From Sporosarcina luteola (GTDB lineage Bacteria; Bacillota; Bacilli; Bacillales_A; Planococcaceae): a stretch of 64,000 nucleotides of DNA. The notes beneath the pieces are model-generated. The model was not told the origin of the DNA. It worked only from the letters and a program-made list of their open reading frames with translations, and did no database searches. Position numbers and translations under genes: made by a program. Shown here one piece after another: positions 37,426 to 46,659 of the stretch; the stretch's first letter is position 1, and every line of letters begins with the position of its first letter. Location of the stretch: assembly GCF_007991495.1 (NCBI RefSeq), contig NZ_BJYL01000020.1, positions 62,001 to 126,000 of the forward strand, given 5' to 3'.

Positions 37426-38111
37426 ACAGCTTCTTGTCTTTGCTCCCTAATTTCCTGCCAACGATCTTTAGCTTTTTCAATAATATGGGGTTCGGTTGAC
37501 GTCCTTTGACTTTCGATGACGCGTGAAAAATTGCGGACAGCACTATCCATATCGCCGATTTGGTGTGAAAGCTCTGCCATCATATACAAAACCCTTGTTT
37601 CGGACATTTGTGTTCCGACGTAGTCGCTTTCAGAATACGCCTCCGTATAAAAATCGCGTGCAATTGTTTTAAACCTTTTCTCCGATCCAAAATCCACCAA
37701 ATCATTGTAAAGCCAGGCAATCCTTAATGTGATCCCCGCGATTGTCAAAGGCTTTTCTTTCTTGACCCTTGCACTGACATACGCAAGCTTATATGCTTCG
37801 ATCGCTTCCTCAATCGTCCGCTCTTCTCCGAATGAACGACTGTTCCAAAAGGAAGTGATTGATTTCCCGATTTGCTCCTTCACACCTGGTGCAAAATAAG
37901 TTGAGAAATCATCTGTAAATGCAAATCCGCAATGTGGGCAGACTGCTACATTATATAAAATCGGATAGACTGAAGAGTTTGCATAGACGGGCTTGAAGTC
38001 GGTTTCATGCTTTACAACTCGGACAAAGCGTGAACGAATTTTCGTTGTTGTGAATTTTTCCCCGCAATTCAAGCATGCCGTTTTCTTTGCAAAAGTAGGA
38101 CTTATTTCCAT
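37416..38111 (-). CDS. DUF2225 family protein with zinc-ribbon cysteines
   Basis: A 231-residue protein. Two CxxC pairs (CLNCGEKF near residue 13 and CPHCGFAF near residue 59) suggest a zinc ribbon. The C-terminal half is helical and TPR-like (segments around LRIAWLYNDL and AELSHQIGDMDSAVRNFSRV, 20 residues at most). Function unknown. AAAGGATGATG precedes the ATG. It is divergent from yutM. Confidence 0.85.
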   Translation of the reverse strand: MEISPTFAKKTACLNCGEKFTTTKIRSRFVRVVKHETDFKPVYANSSVYPILYNVAVCPHCGFAFTDDFSTYFAPGVKEQIGKSITSFWNSRSFGEERTIEEAIEAYKLAYVSARVKKEKPLTIAGITLRIAWLYNDLVDFGSEKRFKTIARDFYTEAYSESDYVGTQMSETRVLYMMAELSHQIGDMDSAVRNFSRVIESQRTSTEPHIIEKAKDRWQEIREQRQEAVKS

Positions 38112-38232
38112 TTGACATCATCCTTTCGCACTATATTTCTATTATACCCCATTTTTACTGGATTGGAGCAAATAATTGCACAATCGGCAAAATCATTGCT
38201 ATGATAGAAGAAAAGCAGGAAGGTGGATGTAA

Positions 38233-38598
38233 ATGACACAGTACGTTGAAATTACTGAAGCTGCAGCTTATCATGTGAAGGAAATGATGAAGCACAATGG
38301 CGAGGAAGGTTCGTTCCTTCGCGTAGCCGTCAATGGTGGCGGATGCAGCGGATTAACATATGGTTTAGGATTTGAAGAAAAACAAGCTGAAGACGATTAT
38401 CTTTTATCACAGCATGGAATCCAGATTGTCGTGGCGAAAGATGATGCTGGAATTTTGGAAGGTACAAAAGTCGACTACAAAGAGTCTTTGATGGGCGGCG
38501 GCTTTACCATCAACAACCCGAACGCAATCGCTTCATGCGGCTGCGGGACTTCGTTCAGAACAGCGAAAAAAGTCGGTACGCCACAAGCGTGTGATTAA
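38233..38598 (+). CDS. yutM: A-type Fe-S carrier (HesB/IscA family)
   Basis: A 121-residue A-type carrier protein with the three conserved cysteines: Cys38 in NGGGCSGLTYG, and Cys102 and Cys104 in SCGCGTSF. These proteins bind and deliver Fe-S clusters or iron downstream of SufBCD. AGGAAGGTGG precedes the ATG. It stands alone, with an imperfect terminator after it. Together with yutI it gives two cluster-delivery proteins within 1.5 kb. Confidence 0.93.
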   Translation: MTQYVEITEAAAYHVKEMMKHNGEEGSFLRVAVNGGGCSGLTYGLGFEEKQAEDDYLLSQHGIQIVVAKDDAGILEGTKVDYKESLMGGGFTINNPNAIASCGCGTSFRTAKKVGTPQACD

Positions 38599-38606
38599 TT
38601 TTCAAT

Positions 38607-38665
38607 ACTCTCCTTCGTTTAGATAACCCATTGGGACCTATCTTCACGGAGGAGGGTCTTTATTA
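38607..38665 (+). terminator. possible terminator after yutM
   Basis: ACTCTCCTTCGT and ACGGAGGAGGGT can pair over 12 bp with two G-U pairs around a 27-base loop, followed by CTTTATTATT. Confidence 0.5.
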
Positions 38666-38841
38666 TTATATACAGTTTAACAATTTTAATATTAAGTATT
38701 GAAAAGCCCTCTCAAAAAGGCTACTATTGTATAGTAGAAGTTTGTCGAATAGAGGCAAATGCCAGGACTGAGCAAATCGACGTATAGCCCGGTTTATATC
38801 GGACCCGGCACATAATAAATTCAAAGGTGGTTTCGATTTTC

Positions 38842-40059
38842 GTGAAAAGACCGACAATCTTAGTGTTAGGTGCGGGTTACGGTGGCTTATCCACAGTTGT
38901 CAACTTGCAAAAATCCATTGGCGCTGACGAGGCTGATATTGTACTCATTAATAAGAATGATTACCATTATGAGTCCACTTGGTTGCATGAAGCGGCTGCA
39001 GGGACACTTTCTCCTGAACAAGTTCGTTATGACATAAAAGATGTCATCAACCCAGGAAAAGTTAAATTCGTCAAAGCCGAAGTACAAGCAATCGATATTA
39101 AAGGCAAGGTCGTCACGACAAATGTCGGTACGCATGCTTACGACTATCTTGTCATCGCTTTAGGTTTCGAAGGTGAAACGTTCGGCATCACTGGTTTGGA
39201 CAAATATGCATTGTCTATTGCTAATGTAGATGCAGCACGTCAAATCCGTGAACATATTGAATACCAATTTGCAACATGGTCCCTTGAAGATGAAAAAGAC
39301 GATAGCAGATTAACAATCGTCGTCGGTGGAGCAGGTTTCACAGGGATTGAATTCCTTGGTGAGCTTGGCAACCGTGTACCTGAACTTTGCAAGGAATTCG
39401 ATGTTCCTGCTGAAAAGGTACGTGTCATTTGTGTAGAAGCAGCTCCAATGGTATTGCCTGGATTTGATCCAGAACTAGTGGACTATGCGGTTAGACAATT
39501 AAAAGCAAAAGGAATCGAATTCTCAATCGGTACTCCGGTTGTTGAAGCGACTCCTGAAGGCGTCAACATTAAAAAAGGCGAAGATGAATTCGAATTCATC
39601 AAAGCCGGCACTGTCGTATGGGCAGCGGGCGTTCGTGGAAACCGCTTGATCGAAGAAACGGGCATTGAAAACATGCGTGCGCGTGTTAAAGTGGATAAAG
39701 ATCTTCGTGCTCCAGGACACTCAGACGTATTCATCGTCGGTGACTGTGCGTTGATGATTAATGAAGAAATCAATCGTCCATATCCTCCAACTGCACAAAT
39801 CGCAATGCAGCAAGGTGATATGTGTGCAAATAACATAATTGCATTGATGAAAGGTAACCGAACTGCCGAATTCGTACCGGATATTAAAGGCAGCATCGCT
39901 TCCCTCGGTGATGATGATGCAATCGGTGTAGCATTCGGTAAGAAATTGATGGGCAAAAAAGCATCATTCATGAAAAAAGTGGTTGATAACCGTTCCCTCT
40001 TCATGATCGGCGGAGTAGGCCTAACTCTTAAAAAAGGTAAGTTTAACTTACTGAAATAA
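38842..40059 (+). CDS. yumB: type II NADH:quinone oxidoreductase
   Basis: A 405-residue NDH-2 flavoprotein (B. subtilis YumB is about 406). The FAD motif GAGYGGLS is at the N-terminus, the NADH motif is [14 protein letters not shown], and the FAD/quinone-site elements GDCALM and [13 protein letters not shown] are near the end. It oxidises NADH at the inner face of the membrane without pumping protons. The start is GTG 38842 behind AAAGGTGG; the upstream in-frame GTG at 38827 lies inside that site. A full dispersed repeat follows the gene. Confidence 0.93.
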   Translation: MKRPTILVLGAGYGGLSTVVNLQKSIGADEADIVLINKNDYHYESTWLHEAAAGTLSPEQVRYDIKDVINPGKVKFVKAEVQAIDIKGKVVTTNVGTHAYDYLVIALGFEGETFGITGLDKYALSIANVDAARQIREHIEYQFATWSLEDEKDDSRLTIVVGGAGFTGIEFLGELGNRVPELCKEFDVPAEKVRVICVEAAPMVLPGFDPELVDYAVRQLKAKGIEFSIGTPVVEATPEGVNIKKGEDEFEFIKAGTVVWAAGVRGNRLIEETGIENMRARVKVDKDLRAPGHSDVFIVGDCALMINEEINRPYPPTAQIAMQQGDMCANNIIALMKGNRTAEFVPDIKGSIASLGDDDAIGVAFGKKLMGKKASFMKKVVDNRSLFMIGGVGLTLKKGKFNLLK

Positions 40060-40085
40060 GCGAACTTATATGATTAAGAACTACT

Positions 40086-40220
40086 TTTGGATTGGAACGG
40101 AAGGCGGCGACTCCTGCGGGAACAGCACGGGCTGAAGACCCCGGAACGAAGCGCAGCGCAGTGAGGAGGCTGAAGCCGTGCCCGCGGAAAGCGTCCGACT
40201 GTAGTGGAAATCCGATTATA
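40086..40220 (+). repeat. dispersed palindromic intergenic repeat, full copy
   Basis: About 135 bp. It starts TTTGGATTGGAACGGAAGG, continues GCGGCGACTCCTGCGGGA, and ends GCGGAAAGCGTCCG then GTGGAAATCCGATTAT. Two arms, GCGGG-aaca-GCACGG and CCGTGC-CCGC, pair to make a long stem. A diverged copy in the opposite orientation is at 49795-49930, and two decayed ones are at 4343 and 22669. It has no coding capacity and sits between yumB and its apparent terminator region. Confidence 0.85.
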
Positions 40221-40242
40221 CTTCAATCCAACATATGTATGT

Positions 40243-40277
40243 AACACCCGTCTACTATTTAGTGGCGGGTGTTTTTT
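40243..40277 (+). terminator. terminator downstream of the repeat
   Basis: AACACCCGTCTAC and GTGGCGGGTGTT pair over 12-13 bp with G-U pairs, followed by TTTTTT. Confidence 0.82.
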
Positions 40278-40403
40278 CTAGGGGATCGTGGCAAAGAAGA
40301 AATATAGAAATGTAATTCCGACAAATTATTGAATTGGCATTGTTTTATTGAAAGCCTGTATCCATTCCTGTAAAATGATAAATGGAAAACGGAGGTAGAC
40401 AAT

Positions 40404-40730
40404 TTGGGAACAATTTCATTGACGCACGTCGTCTTATCCATAATTATATTCATGGTCATGTTTTTCGGAATCGGCTTTTTATTGAATATGCTACTCCGTA
40501 TGACTTGGTTAATGGCAATTATTTATCCTATCGTTGTAATCCTCATTATCGATGAGGTGGGATTCTTCGAGTATTTCACAAAGCCAGGCTATGCATTCGG
40601 ACTGTTAGGCGATAAAATCGTTTCCTTGCATGCGGCGGATATCATCATCCTTGCAAGTGGACTAGTAGGGGCTATCATCTCTGGTTTCGTTATGAAACTA
40701 CTTAGAAAACAAGGGTATCAAATGTTTTAA
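40404..40730 (+). CDS. yuiB: YuiB family membrane protein
   Basis: A 108-residue membrane protein with three hydrophobic segments (about 6-28, 33-50 and 77-97) and a basic C-terminal tail. It belongs to the YuiB family, whose function is unknown. TTG 40404 follows GGAGGT at 40391-40396. The order yumB-yuiB-yuiD-pepA matches B. subtilis, with yumC, yuiA and yuiC missing here. Confidence 0.85.
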   Translation: MGTISLTHVVLSIIIFMVMFFGIGFLLNMLLRMTWLMAIIYPIVVILIIDEVGFFEYFTKPGYAFGLLGDKIVSLHAADIIILASGLVGAIISGFVMKLLRKQGYQMF

Positions 40731-40746
40731 ACAAATCCGGAACAAT

Positions 40747-40785
40747 AAAAGAAGGTTCTCCATAATAGGAGCACCTTCTTTTTCA
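40747..40785. terminator. bidirectional terminator between yuiB and yuiD
   Basis: AGAAGGTTCTCC and GGAGCACCTTCT pair (one mismatch), followed by TTTTTC on the plus strand and by TTTTATTG on the minus strand. Confidence 0.82.
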
Positions 40786-41262
40786 TTAAACGATAAATGA
40801 GTAAGTGACGACGGAGATCAGAATTCCTGTCACTGATCCTGCAAAAACTTCACTTGGCTTATGACCTAGCAACGTTTTCAATTCCATTATTTTCTGCTGT
40901 CCATCCTTTTGAGGCCAACCTTTTACTTCTGTCACGAACGTCTGGAAGTCCACTCGCATCTGATTAATAATGAGAGCTTGCTGCCCAGCTTGGTAGCGAA
41001 TACCGGTTGCATCGAACATGACGATGACCGCGAAGATGGCAGACACTGCAAATAACGGGGAGTCCAACCCGACCTCATAGGCAATGGCGGTAGTGAGTGC
41101 CGATACGGCTGCTGAATGGGAGCTCGGCATACCACCTGTGGACGTCATCAATTTCCAATCCATTTTCTTCGTCAACAGAAAATGAATAGGGATTTTAACG
41201 AACTGCGCGAAAAAAATCGCAAATAATGCCGCAAGGAGCGGAGTGTTTTGCAATAGGGCCAT
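40786..41262 (-). CDS. yuiD: divergent PAP2 family membrane protein
   Basis: A 158-residue membrane protein, the same length as B. subtilis YuiD. It contains GGMPSSHSAAVSAL, the PSxSxH-like core of PAP2 phosphatases, but in the shortened DUF212 form. The substrate may be a lipid phosphate; unproven. ATG 41262 follows AAAAGGAGTGG; the frame is open 52 codons further upstream but without a ribosome site. It is divergent from pepA. Confidence 0.87.
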   Translation of the reverse strand: MALLQNTPLLAALFAIFFAQFVKIPIHFLLTKKMDWKLMTSTGGMPSSHSAAVSALTTAIAYEVGLDSPLFAVSAIFAVIVMFDATGIRYQAGQQALIINQMRVDFQTFVTEVKGWPQKDGQQKIMELKTLLGHKPSEVFAGSVTGILISVVTYSFIV

Positions 41263-41359
41263 AGAATCCACTCCTTTTCTAAAAAGTGAAAATGTATAGA
41301 TAGTATACCATAACAAACGAATTGAAATAATAGATACTCCGGAAATCGAATTATTATTA

Positions 41360-41387
41360 TTGGTTCGACAGTTTGTTGGTATATAAT
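41360..41387 (+). promoter_or_regulatory. probable sigma-A promoter of pepA
   Basis: TTGGTT at 41360-41365 and consensus TATAAT at 41382-41387, spacer 16 bp, 31 bp upstream of the start codon. Confidence 0.6.
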
Positions 41388-41418
41388 AGAGGATGTATGA
41401 AAATAGGGAGGTCGTCAA

Positions 41419-42930
41419 ATGAAAGCATCTTTTATTGAACCAGAATTCAGCAATTTGAAAAGTGAAGTGTTAGTCATCGGGGTTCCTGAACACCCGGAAA
41501 ACGTAGAAGGATGGGACAACTTCGCAAGTTCATTCAGCCCGCGTCTTATGGACTGGATCAAGTCAGGGGATATCCAGTCGGAATTTAAAAAAATCGTAAA
41601 AATGCCTGCACTCCATACAGGTGCATATGAACGGGTCTATTTCATCGGACTCGGAAACGCGAAAAGATTAACTGAAGACCGTCTTCGCCAAGTTTTCGCA
41701 AGCTTAGGAAAAGAACTAAAAGCATCAAAAACATCCTCTGTATCAATTTGGACAGCGCCATTTACAAATGACGCACTTGCATGTGATGATGTCGTTTTCG
41801 CAGCGGCTGAAGGAATCGGAATGGGATCTTATAAATTCGAAGGATACCGTACAGATTCTAACGAGCGGGACGTTGCACTAGAGTCAGTTACATTTTTATC
41901 GGGGGCAGACGAAGAAGAGTTGAGAGCAGCATTTGAAGTAGGAAGCACTTATTCGTATGCTGTGAATGAAGCTCGTAATCTCGTCAACATGCCACCTAAT
42001 ATACTGACTGCAACAAAAATGGCCGATTATGCAAAGGAATTAGCAGAAAAGCATGATTTTGAAATTGAAATTTTAGGAAAAAAAGAGATGGAAGAGCTCG
42101 GGATGGGCGCCATTTTAGCAGTTAATAAAGGTTCTGTTGAAGAACCGCGCCTCATCGTGTTGAAATACGCAGGGACAGAGCAATGGGAAGATGTTGTTGG
42201 CCTTGTAGGGAAAGGTGTAACGTACGACACGGGCGGCTATTCATTGAAGCCGCGTGAAGGCATGGTTGGCATGAAAGGCGATATGGGGGGCGCTGCGGCT
42301 GTCCTAGGCGCTATGAATATCATCGGCGAATTGCGCCCGTCGAAAAATGTCATCGCCGTCATCGGTTCTACGGACAATATGATTTCTGGTGAGGCGTTTA
42401 AGCCAGATGATGTTATTACGTCCTTGAGCGGAAAAACGATTGAAGTGTTAAACACGGATGCAGAAGGAAGACTTGTTCTTGCTGATGCTGTGACATACGC
42501 CAAGCAATCCGGCGCGAACTACTTGATAGATGTCGCTACGCTTACTGGCGGCGTCATCGTTGCACTCGGCAATGATAAAACAGGTGCATTGACGAACAAC
42601 GAACAGTTCTTTGAGGAGTTCATGCAAGCATCTATGGAAACGGGAGAATTCGTTTGGAGACTTCCTTTAACTGAGAATGATAAAAAACGTATCCGCAAGA
42701 GTGAAGTAGCAGACTTGAACAATTCACCCGGCCGTGATGGGCATATGATCTTCGGAGGAGGATTTGTAGGTGAGTTCGCTGGTGACACTCCTTGGATCCA
42801 CTTGGACATCGCAGGAACGTCTGATGCCTCTGCAGCGCATGATTTAGGTCCAAAAGGTGCCACAGGCGTGATGGTCCGCACACTTGCAACAGTAGTAGAA
42901 CGGATGGCAGATGCAGGATTAAGCGAATAA
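41419..42930 (+). CDS. pepA: leucyl aminopeptidase (M17)
   Basis: A 503-residue cytosolic M17 aminopeptidase. The catalytic C-terminal domain contains GKGVTYDTGGYSLKP, which supplies the active-site Lys and metal Asp, and the family signature NTDAEGRL with two further metal ligands. These enzymes bind two metal ions and remove N-terminal residues from peptides, working as hexamers. GGGAGGTCG precedes the ATG. In B. subtilis it is also called yuiE and lies in the same context. Confidence 0.95.
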   Translation: MKASFIEPEFSNLKSEVLVIGVPEHPENVEGWDNFASSFSPRLMDWIKSGDIQSEFKKIVKMPALHTGAYERVYFIGLGNAKRLTEDRLRQVFASLGKELKASKTSSVSIWTAPFTNDALACDDVVFAAAEGIGMGSYKFEGYRTDSNERDVALESVTFLSGADEEELRAAFEVGSTYSYAVNEARNLVNMPPNILTATKMADYAKELAEKHDFEIEILGKKEMEELGMGAILAVNKGSVEEPRLIVLKYAGTEQWEDVVGLVGKGVTYDTGGYSLKPREGMVGMKGDMGGAAAVLGAMNIIGELRPSKNVIAVIGSTDNMISGEAFKPDDVITSLSGKTIEVLNTDAEGRLVLADAVTYAKQSGANYLIDVATLTGGVIVALGNDKTGALTNNEQFFEEFMQASMETGEFVWRLPLTENDKKRIRKSEVADLNNSPGRDGHMIFGGGFVGEFAGDTPWIHLDIAGTSDASAAHDLGPKGATGVMVRTLATVVERMADAGLSE

Positions 42931-42993
42931 TAGGCATTCATCCCCCAACACTTCGCCCGTTACGAATAGGATAAGTGAGAAAGGGGGATACAG

Positions 42994-43248
42994 ATGCCAC
43001 GGCATTCGCATAGGTATGGATATGGACGTAATGAAGGTTTTTTTGGTAACCAAGGATATGGATTTGGAATCGGTGGTCCATTTCTAGGAGGATTAGTAGG
43101 GGGCTTCCTCGGAAATGCACTATTCCCAGGTAATTACGGATATAACCAACCGTATGGATACCCATATGGTTATTATCCTTATGGATATGGAGGATACGGC
43201 GGATTTCCACCATATTATAACTACCCTCCATACGGCTTCCCTTATTAA
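42994..43248 (+). CDS. Gly/Tyr-rich low-complexity small protein
   Basis: An 84-residue protein, very rich in Gly, Tyr, Pro and Phe. After MPRHSHRYGYGRNEGFF comes a short glycine-zipper-like part (GGPFLGGLVGGFLGNALF) and then a tail of repeated PYGY and YGGYGG-type units. A strong AAAGGGGGA site and a following terminator support it as real. Similar Tyr/Gly-rich proteins occur in spore coats and surface layers of Bacillales, so a coat or envelope role is a guess. I do not recognise a specific family. Confidence 0.78.
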   Translation: MPRHSHRYGYGRNEGFFGNQGYGFGIGGPFLGGLVGGFLGNALFPGNYGYNQPYGYPYGYYPYGYGGYGGFPPYYNYPPYGFPY

Positions 43249-43249
43249 A

Positions 43250-43297
43250 AAAACAAACCCGGCAATCCCACATGGGCATGCCGGGTTTGTTTTATTT
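43250..43297. terminator. bidirectional terminator between the Gly/Tyr gene and mrpG
   Basis: AACAAACCCGGCA and TGCCGGGTTTGTT form a 13-bp perfect stem with T-tracts on both sides. Confidence 0.92.
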
Positions 43298-43680
43298 TAA
43301 TCTTTGAGGCGTTCGATATTCTTTTTCTTCGCTTCTTCCACAGCTGCACTCAAGTCATTGTCGACCGTTACGTCAGTAGGTTTAACTCCAGACATATAAG
43401 CAGCGCGACCCATTAAATGTCCACCGATTGGTGAAGTGATAAATAAGAAGAGAATACCTAAAAGAAGCTGGATACTGAAATGGCCTTCTTTTAACCAAAA
43501 GTGAAAGAAAACTCCAAGCAATATACTTAATACGCCAAGCGTGGCGCTTTTGGAGGCTGCATGTGCCCGTGTGTACACATCAGGCAACCGTAGCACCCCA
43601 ATCATCGTTACAATCGTAAAAATGACACCTACAGTAAGAGTAGTGACAATGAGAATATTAGCGATTACGGTCACGTTCAA
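43297..43680 (-). CDS. mrpG: Mrp antiporter subunit G
   Basis: A 127-residue small membrane subunit of the Mrp (MnhG/PhaG) Na+/H+ antiporter, with three hydrophobic segments and the family motif RLPDVYTRAHAASKSATLG. The start is TTG 43680, with AGGAG six bases upstream; the gene overlaps the end of mrpF by 23 bp. It is the last gene of mrpABCDEFG. All seven subunits are needed for a functional complex in Bacillus. Confidence 0.93.
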   Translation of the reverse strand: MNVTVIANILIVTTLTVGVIFTIVTMIGVLRLPDVYTRAHAASKSATLGVLSILLGVFFHFWLKEGHFSIQLLLGILFLFITSPIGGHLMGRAAYMSGVKPTDVTVDNDLSAAVEEAKKKNIERLKD

Positions 43681-43939
43681 TGATCTCTCCTCTCTCAATG
43701 AACTTGGAGAATGACACTGTACCGATAAACGACATAATTGCAATCAACAAAATAACATCAATGAAAAAGGGTGTATCGAACAAGATGGAAATTAATGCAA
43801 TCGCAGAAATGAGCATAACGCCAAATCCATCAAGTGCAATGAGCCGATCGGGTATGGAAGGTCCGCGGAATACACGGTACATAATGCCGACGATTGATAG
43901 TACAACGAGGATCAGACAGACCCAAATGAATGTTATCAT
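43658..43939 (-). CDS. mrpF: Mrp antiporter subunit F
   Basis: A 93-residue subunit with three transmembrane segments and the conserved RVFRGPSIPDRLIALD region. GGAGGTGAG precedes the ATG, which overlaps the mrpE stop by 4 bp. In B. subtilis MrpF has also been linked to cholate efflux. Confidence 0.93.
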   Translation of the reverse strand: MITFIWVCLILVVLSIVGIMYRVFRGPSIPDRLIALDGFGVMLISAIALISILFDTPFFIDVILLIAIMSFIGTVSFSKFIERGEIIERDRNR

Positions 43940-44415
43940 GCGCGGCTCACCTCCAAAATCGCTTTTTCGAATGAATTCTTAATGGAATCGATTGCTTCGT
44001 CCACATCTTCAACATCGATCGCATGGATATAAAGTGTCCGTTGGTCATCGGATACGTGAAGCACGATTGTGCCGGGAGTTAACGTGATTAAGCTCGACAA
44101 TAACGTTATTTCCCATTCCTGTTCCAACTCCGTTGGCAACGCGAAAATCATTGGATGTAGATCCAATTTCGGGCGAATGACAAGCAAAAGTACCGAAATG
44201 TTGGAAAGTATCAGCTCCTTGAAGAACAGAAGTGTCAACTTAATGGCTGCCCAAAGCCGCCAAATATAGAGCCTTGATTTGAAAAAGCGCCGCGTGATAA
44301 TAATCAAGATTAAACCGATCAAATACCCGATGATAAACGTAGTTGCGGTCAATGAAGAGCTCATGAACATCCAAACGACAGCGATGAAAAAGTTCAATAA
44401 TATTTGAAATGCCAT
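43936..44415 (-). CDS. mrpE: Mrp antiporter subunit E
   Basis: A 159-residue subunit with N-terminal membrane segments and a cytosolic C-terminal domain (LITLTPGTIVLHVSDD is the family signature). The start MAFQILLN at 44415 matches the B. subtilis start and lies 9 bp from AAGGAG; the ATG at 44421 is too close to that site. It directly follows mrpD. Confidence 0.93.
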   Translation of the reverse strand: MAFQILLNFFIAVVWMFMSSSLTATTFIIGYLIGLILIIITRRFFKSRLYIWRLWAAIKLTLLFFKELILSNISVLLLVIRPKLDLHPMIFALPTELEQEWEITLLSSLITLTPGTIVLHVSDDQRTLYIHAIDVEDVDEAIDSIKNSFEKAILEVSRA

Positions 44416-44421
44416 TGACAT

Positions 44422-45903
44422 CTACTCCTTTAACACCGCATCAATATAGATGGATGGGTCTAGTAATACGTCTGTGGCGTCTGTCATGTAGGGAATCAGC
44501 CATTCAGTGCCAACTCCATAGAAGATTGAAAGAACGACCATTGCGATTGCAGGAAACATCATTCGTACATAAGACTTCCGATTGGTTTTAGGAAGTTCAA
44601 CAGGTTCGCCCCAAAACGCATAGATGAAAATTCTCATGACCGATAGCAATACGATCAGACTGGAAGCGAGCATGATAATACTGCCCCAAACGTTTCCGGC
44701 TTGGAAAGCCCCTTGAGCAATTAATAGTTTACCGACGAAACCGCTCAACGGAGGGATACCTGCTAATCCGAACGCAGCAATTAGGAAAAACCATCCTAAC
44801 GGTGCATGGGTTTTCATTAAACCGCCCATTTTACGTAAATTGGATGTTCCTGTTACGTAAATGATGATTCCGATTAAAAGGAACAAAGCCCCTTTGATCA
44901 GCATGTCATGTATCAGATAGAAAATGGCTCCGGAAATTCCGGCTTCATTCATTTGGGCAGCCCCGAAAAGAATAACCCCTACTGCAATGACGATGTTATA
45001 AATGATAATTTGTTTTAAGTCAAAATACGCTAATGCCCCTATGCATCCGATTAGGATTGTAAGGATGGACAAGGCCATAAGAATTTCATGTGTAAAGCCT
45101 ATATTATGTGTGAAGAACAACGTATACGTTCGCATGATGGCATATACGCCGACTTTCGTCAGTAAAGCACCGAACAAAGCGAGTACTGGAATTGGAGGTG
45201 CGGCATAGGAGCCCGGCAGCCAGAAATGAAGCGGGAAAATAGATCCCTTTATACCGAAGACGATTAGCAGCAGAACCGCAATCAATGTAATAATGCCCGG
45301 TTGCCCAATTTCAGTAATCTTCACCGAAATATCCGCCATGTTCAATGTTCCGACGACAGAGTAAAGAAAAGCGACTGTAATAACAAACAATGCAGAAGAC
45401 ACGACGTTCACAAGTATGTACTTGATGGATTCGCGTAATTGCTTCTTTTCGCCGCCAAGAACAATTAAAAGATACGAAGCGATGAGCAGGACTTCAAAGA
45501 AGACGAACATGTTGAAAATATCGCCTGTCGTGAAAGCCCCGTTTACACCCGTGACCATAAAAAGAATAGCAGGGTAGTAGAAAAACCGTTCGCGCTCTTG
45601 TCCGATCGACGTGAAACTGTAGATAACGACGAACAATGTTAAAAGAAGTGTTGTCGTTACTAATAATGCCGAAAGCATATCAGATACCATTGATATCCCG
45701 AACGGAGCAGGCCAGCTACCAAGTGTAATGGCCTGAACGCCATCCGTCTTAACCGTTATCAATAGATAGAATGATGCAACAAGGCTAAGAACGACGCCAA
45801 TCAACGTCAACACTCGTTGCATCCTTACGTTTTCTTTGAAAAACAATAATAGAATCGCGAAAAGGAAAGGAATAATGATTGGAAATAAAAGTAGATTAAT
45901 CAT
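44422..45903 (-). CDS. mrpD: Mrp antiporter subunit D
   Basis: A 493-residue proton-translocating subunit homologous to complex I NuoM/NuoN, with about 14 transmembrane helices. It carries a functional Glu in FFEVLLIASYLLI and a central Lys-rich path (GIKGSIFPLHFWLPGSY). The start MINLLLFP at 45903 fits AAAGGA 10 bp upstream better than the ATG at 45912. It overlaps mrpC by 8 bp. Confidence 0.95.
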   Translation of the reverse strand: MINLLLFPIIIPFLFAILLLFFKENVRMQRVLTLIGVVLSLVASFYLLITVKTDGVQAITLGSWPAPFGISMVSDMLSALLVTTTLLLTLFVVIYSFTSIGQERERFFYYPAILFMVTGVNGAFTTGDIFNMFVFFEVLLIASYLLIVLGGEKKQLRESIKYILVNVVSSALFVITVAFLYSVVGTLNMADISVKITEIGQPGIITLIAVLLLIVFGIKGSIFPLHFWLPGSYAAPPIPVLALFGALLTKVGVYAIMRTYTLFFTHNIGFTHEILMALSILTILIGCIGALAYFDLKQIIIYNIVIAVGVILFGAAQMNEAGISGAIFYLIHDMLIKGALFLLIGIIIYVTGTSNLRKMGGLMKTHAPLGWFFLIAAFGLAGIPPLSGFVGKLLIAQGAFQAGNVWGSIIMLASSLIVLLSVMRIFIYAFWGEPVELPKTNRKSYVRMMFPAIAMVVLSIFYGVGTEWLIPYMTDATDVLLDPSIYIDAVLKE

Positions 45904-46237
45904 GTTCGTCATTTCCTTTCAATTGATTCATATCATCAGTTTTATGGACCGCATATGCACGATAAGCCATTACTAGAATGAAAGCTGTCACTCCAAAACT
46001 GATAACGATTGCTGTCAAGATGAGCGCCTGCGGGAGCGGATCCGCGAAATCCGTAACACCTTCCGCTAATACGGGTGGAGATGCGCCTCCCAGACCACCC
46101 ATCGTAAGGATGAGAAGGTGAGCTCCATGGCTTAACAAACCCGTACCGATAACGATTTTTAACAGACTTCTTGATAAAATCAAGTAAACCGCGGCAGTGA
46201 ACAAAACGCCAATTAAAATTGCCATTAACAATTCCAT
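45896..46237 (-). CDS. mrpC: Mrp antiporter subunit C
   Basis: A 113-residue homologue of complex I NuoK with three transmembrane segments and the NuoK-like LLSHGAHLLIL and ALILTAIVISFG. GGAGGGGA precedes the ATG. The start overlaps the mrpB stop by 1 bp. Confidence 0.95.
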   Translation of the reverse strand: MELLMAILIGVLFTAAVYLILSRSLLKIVIGTGLLSHGAHLLILTMGGLGGASPPVLAEGVTDFADPLPQALILTAIVISFGVTAFILVMAYRAYAVHKTDDMNQLKGNDEHD

Positions 46238-46659
46238 TACGAATCCCCTCCAATTGACTGGATGATTGTAATAGCCGACCCGACGACAACGAGAAAGACT
46301 CCAGCATCAAAGATCATCGCTGTATGTAGGGAAGTGACTCCGAATAATGGCAGCGTAAAGTCGTCAAAAGCATGCGTGAAGAACGGTACATCGAAAAAGA
46401 TCGCTCCACTCGCAGTTCCGAGTGAGAGAAGTAAGCCGATTCCGGTCATAATGGTGAAATTGAAGGGCAATGCCTTTTGCACTGTCTTCAAATCAAAAGC
46501 GAGCAATAACAGAACGATCGCCCCTGTCGTAAGCAAACCACCGACAAAGCCGCCGCCAGGCGTATAGTGTCCGGCAAAAAAGATATGGATGGAAAAAAGG
46601 AAGATGATGAAAAACACAACTTTCGTTGTCGTCTGTAAAATGACATCATTTGTTTTCAT
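46237..46659 (-). CDS. mrpB: Mrp antiporter subunit B
   Basis: A 140-residue membrane subunit (MnhB family) with four hydrophobic segments and the signature HYTPGGGFVGGLL. It overlaps mrpA by 14 bp. It is homologous to the C-terminal part of long MrpA proteins. Confidence 0.95.
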   Translation of the reverse strand: MKTNDVILQTTTKVVFFIIFLFSIHIFFAGHYTPGGGFVGGLLTTGAIVLLLLAFDLKTVQKALPFNFTIMTGIGLLLSLGTASGAIFFDVPFFTHAFDDFTLPLFGVTSLHTAMIFDAGVFLVVVGSAITIIQSIGGDS

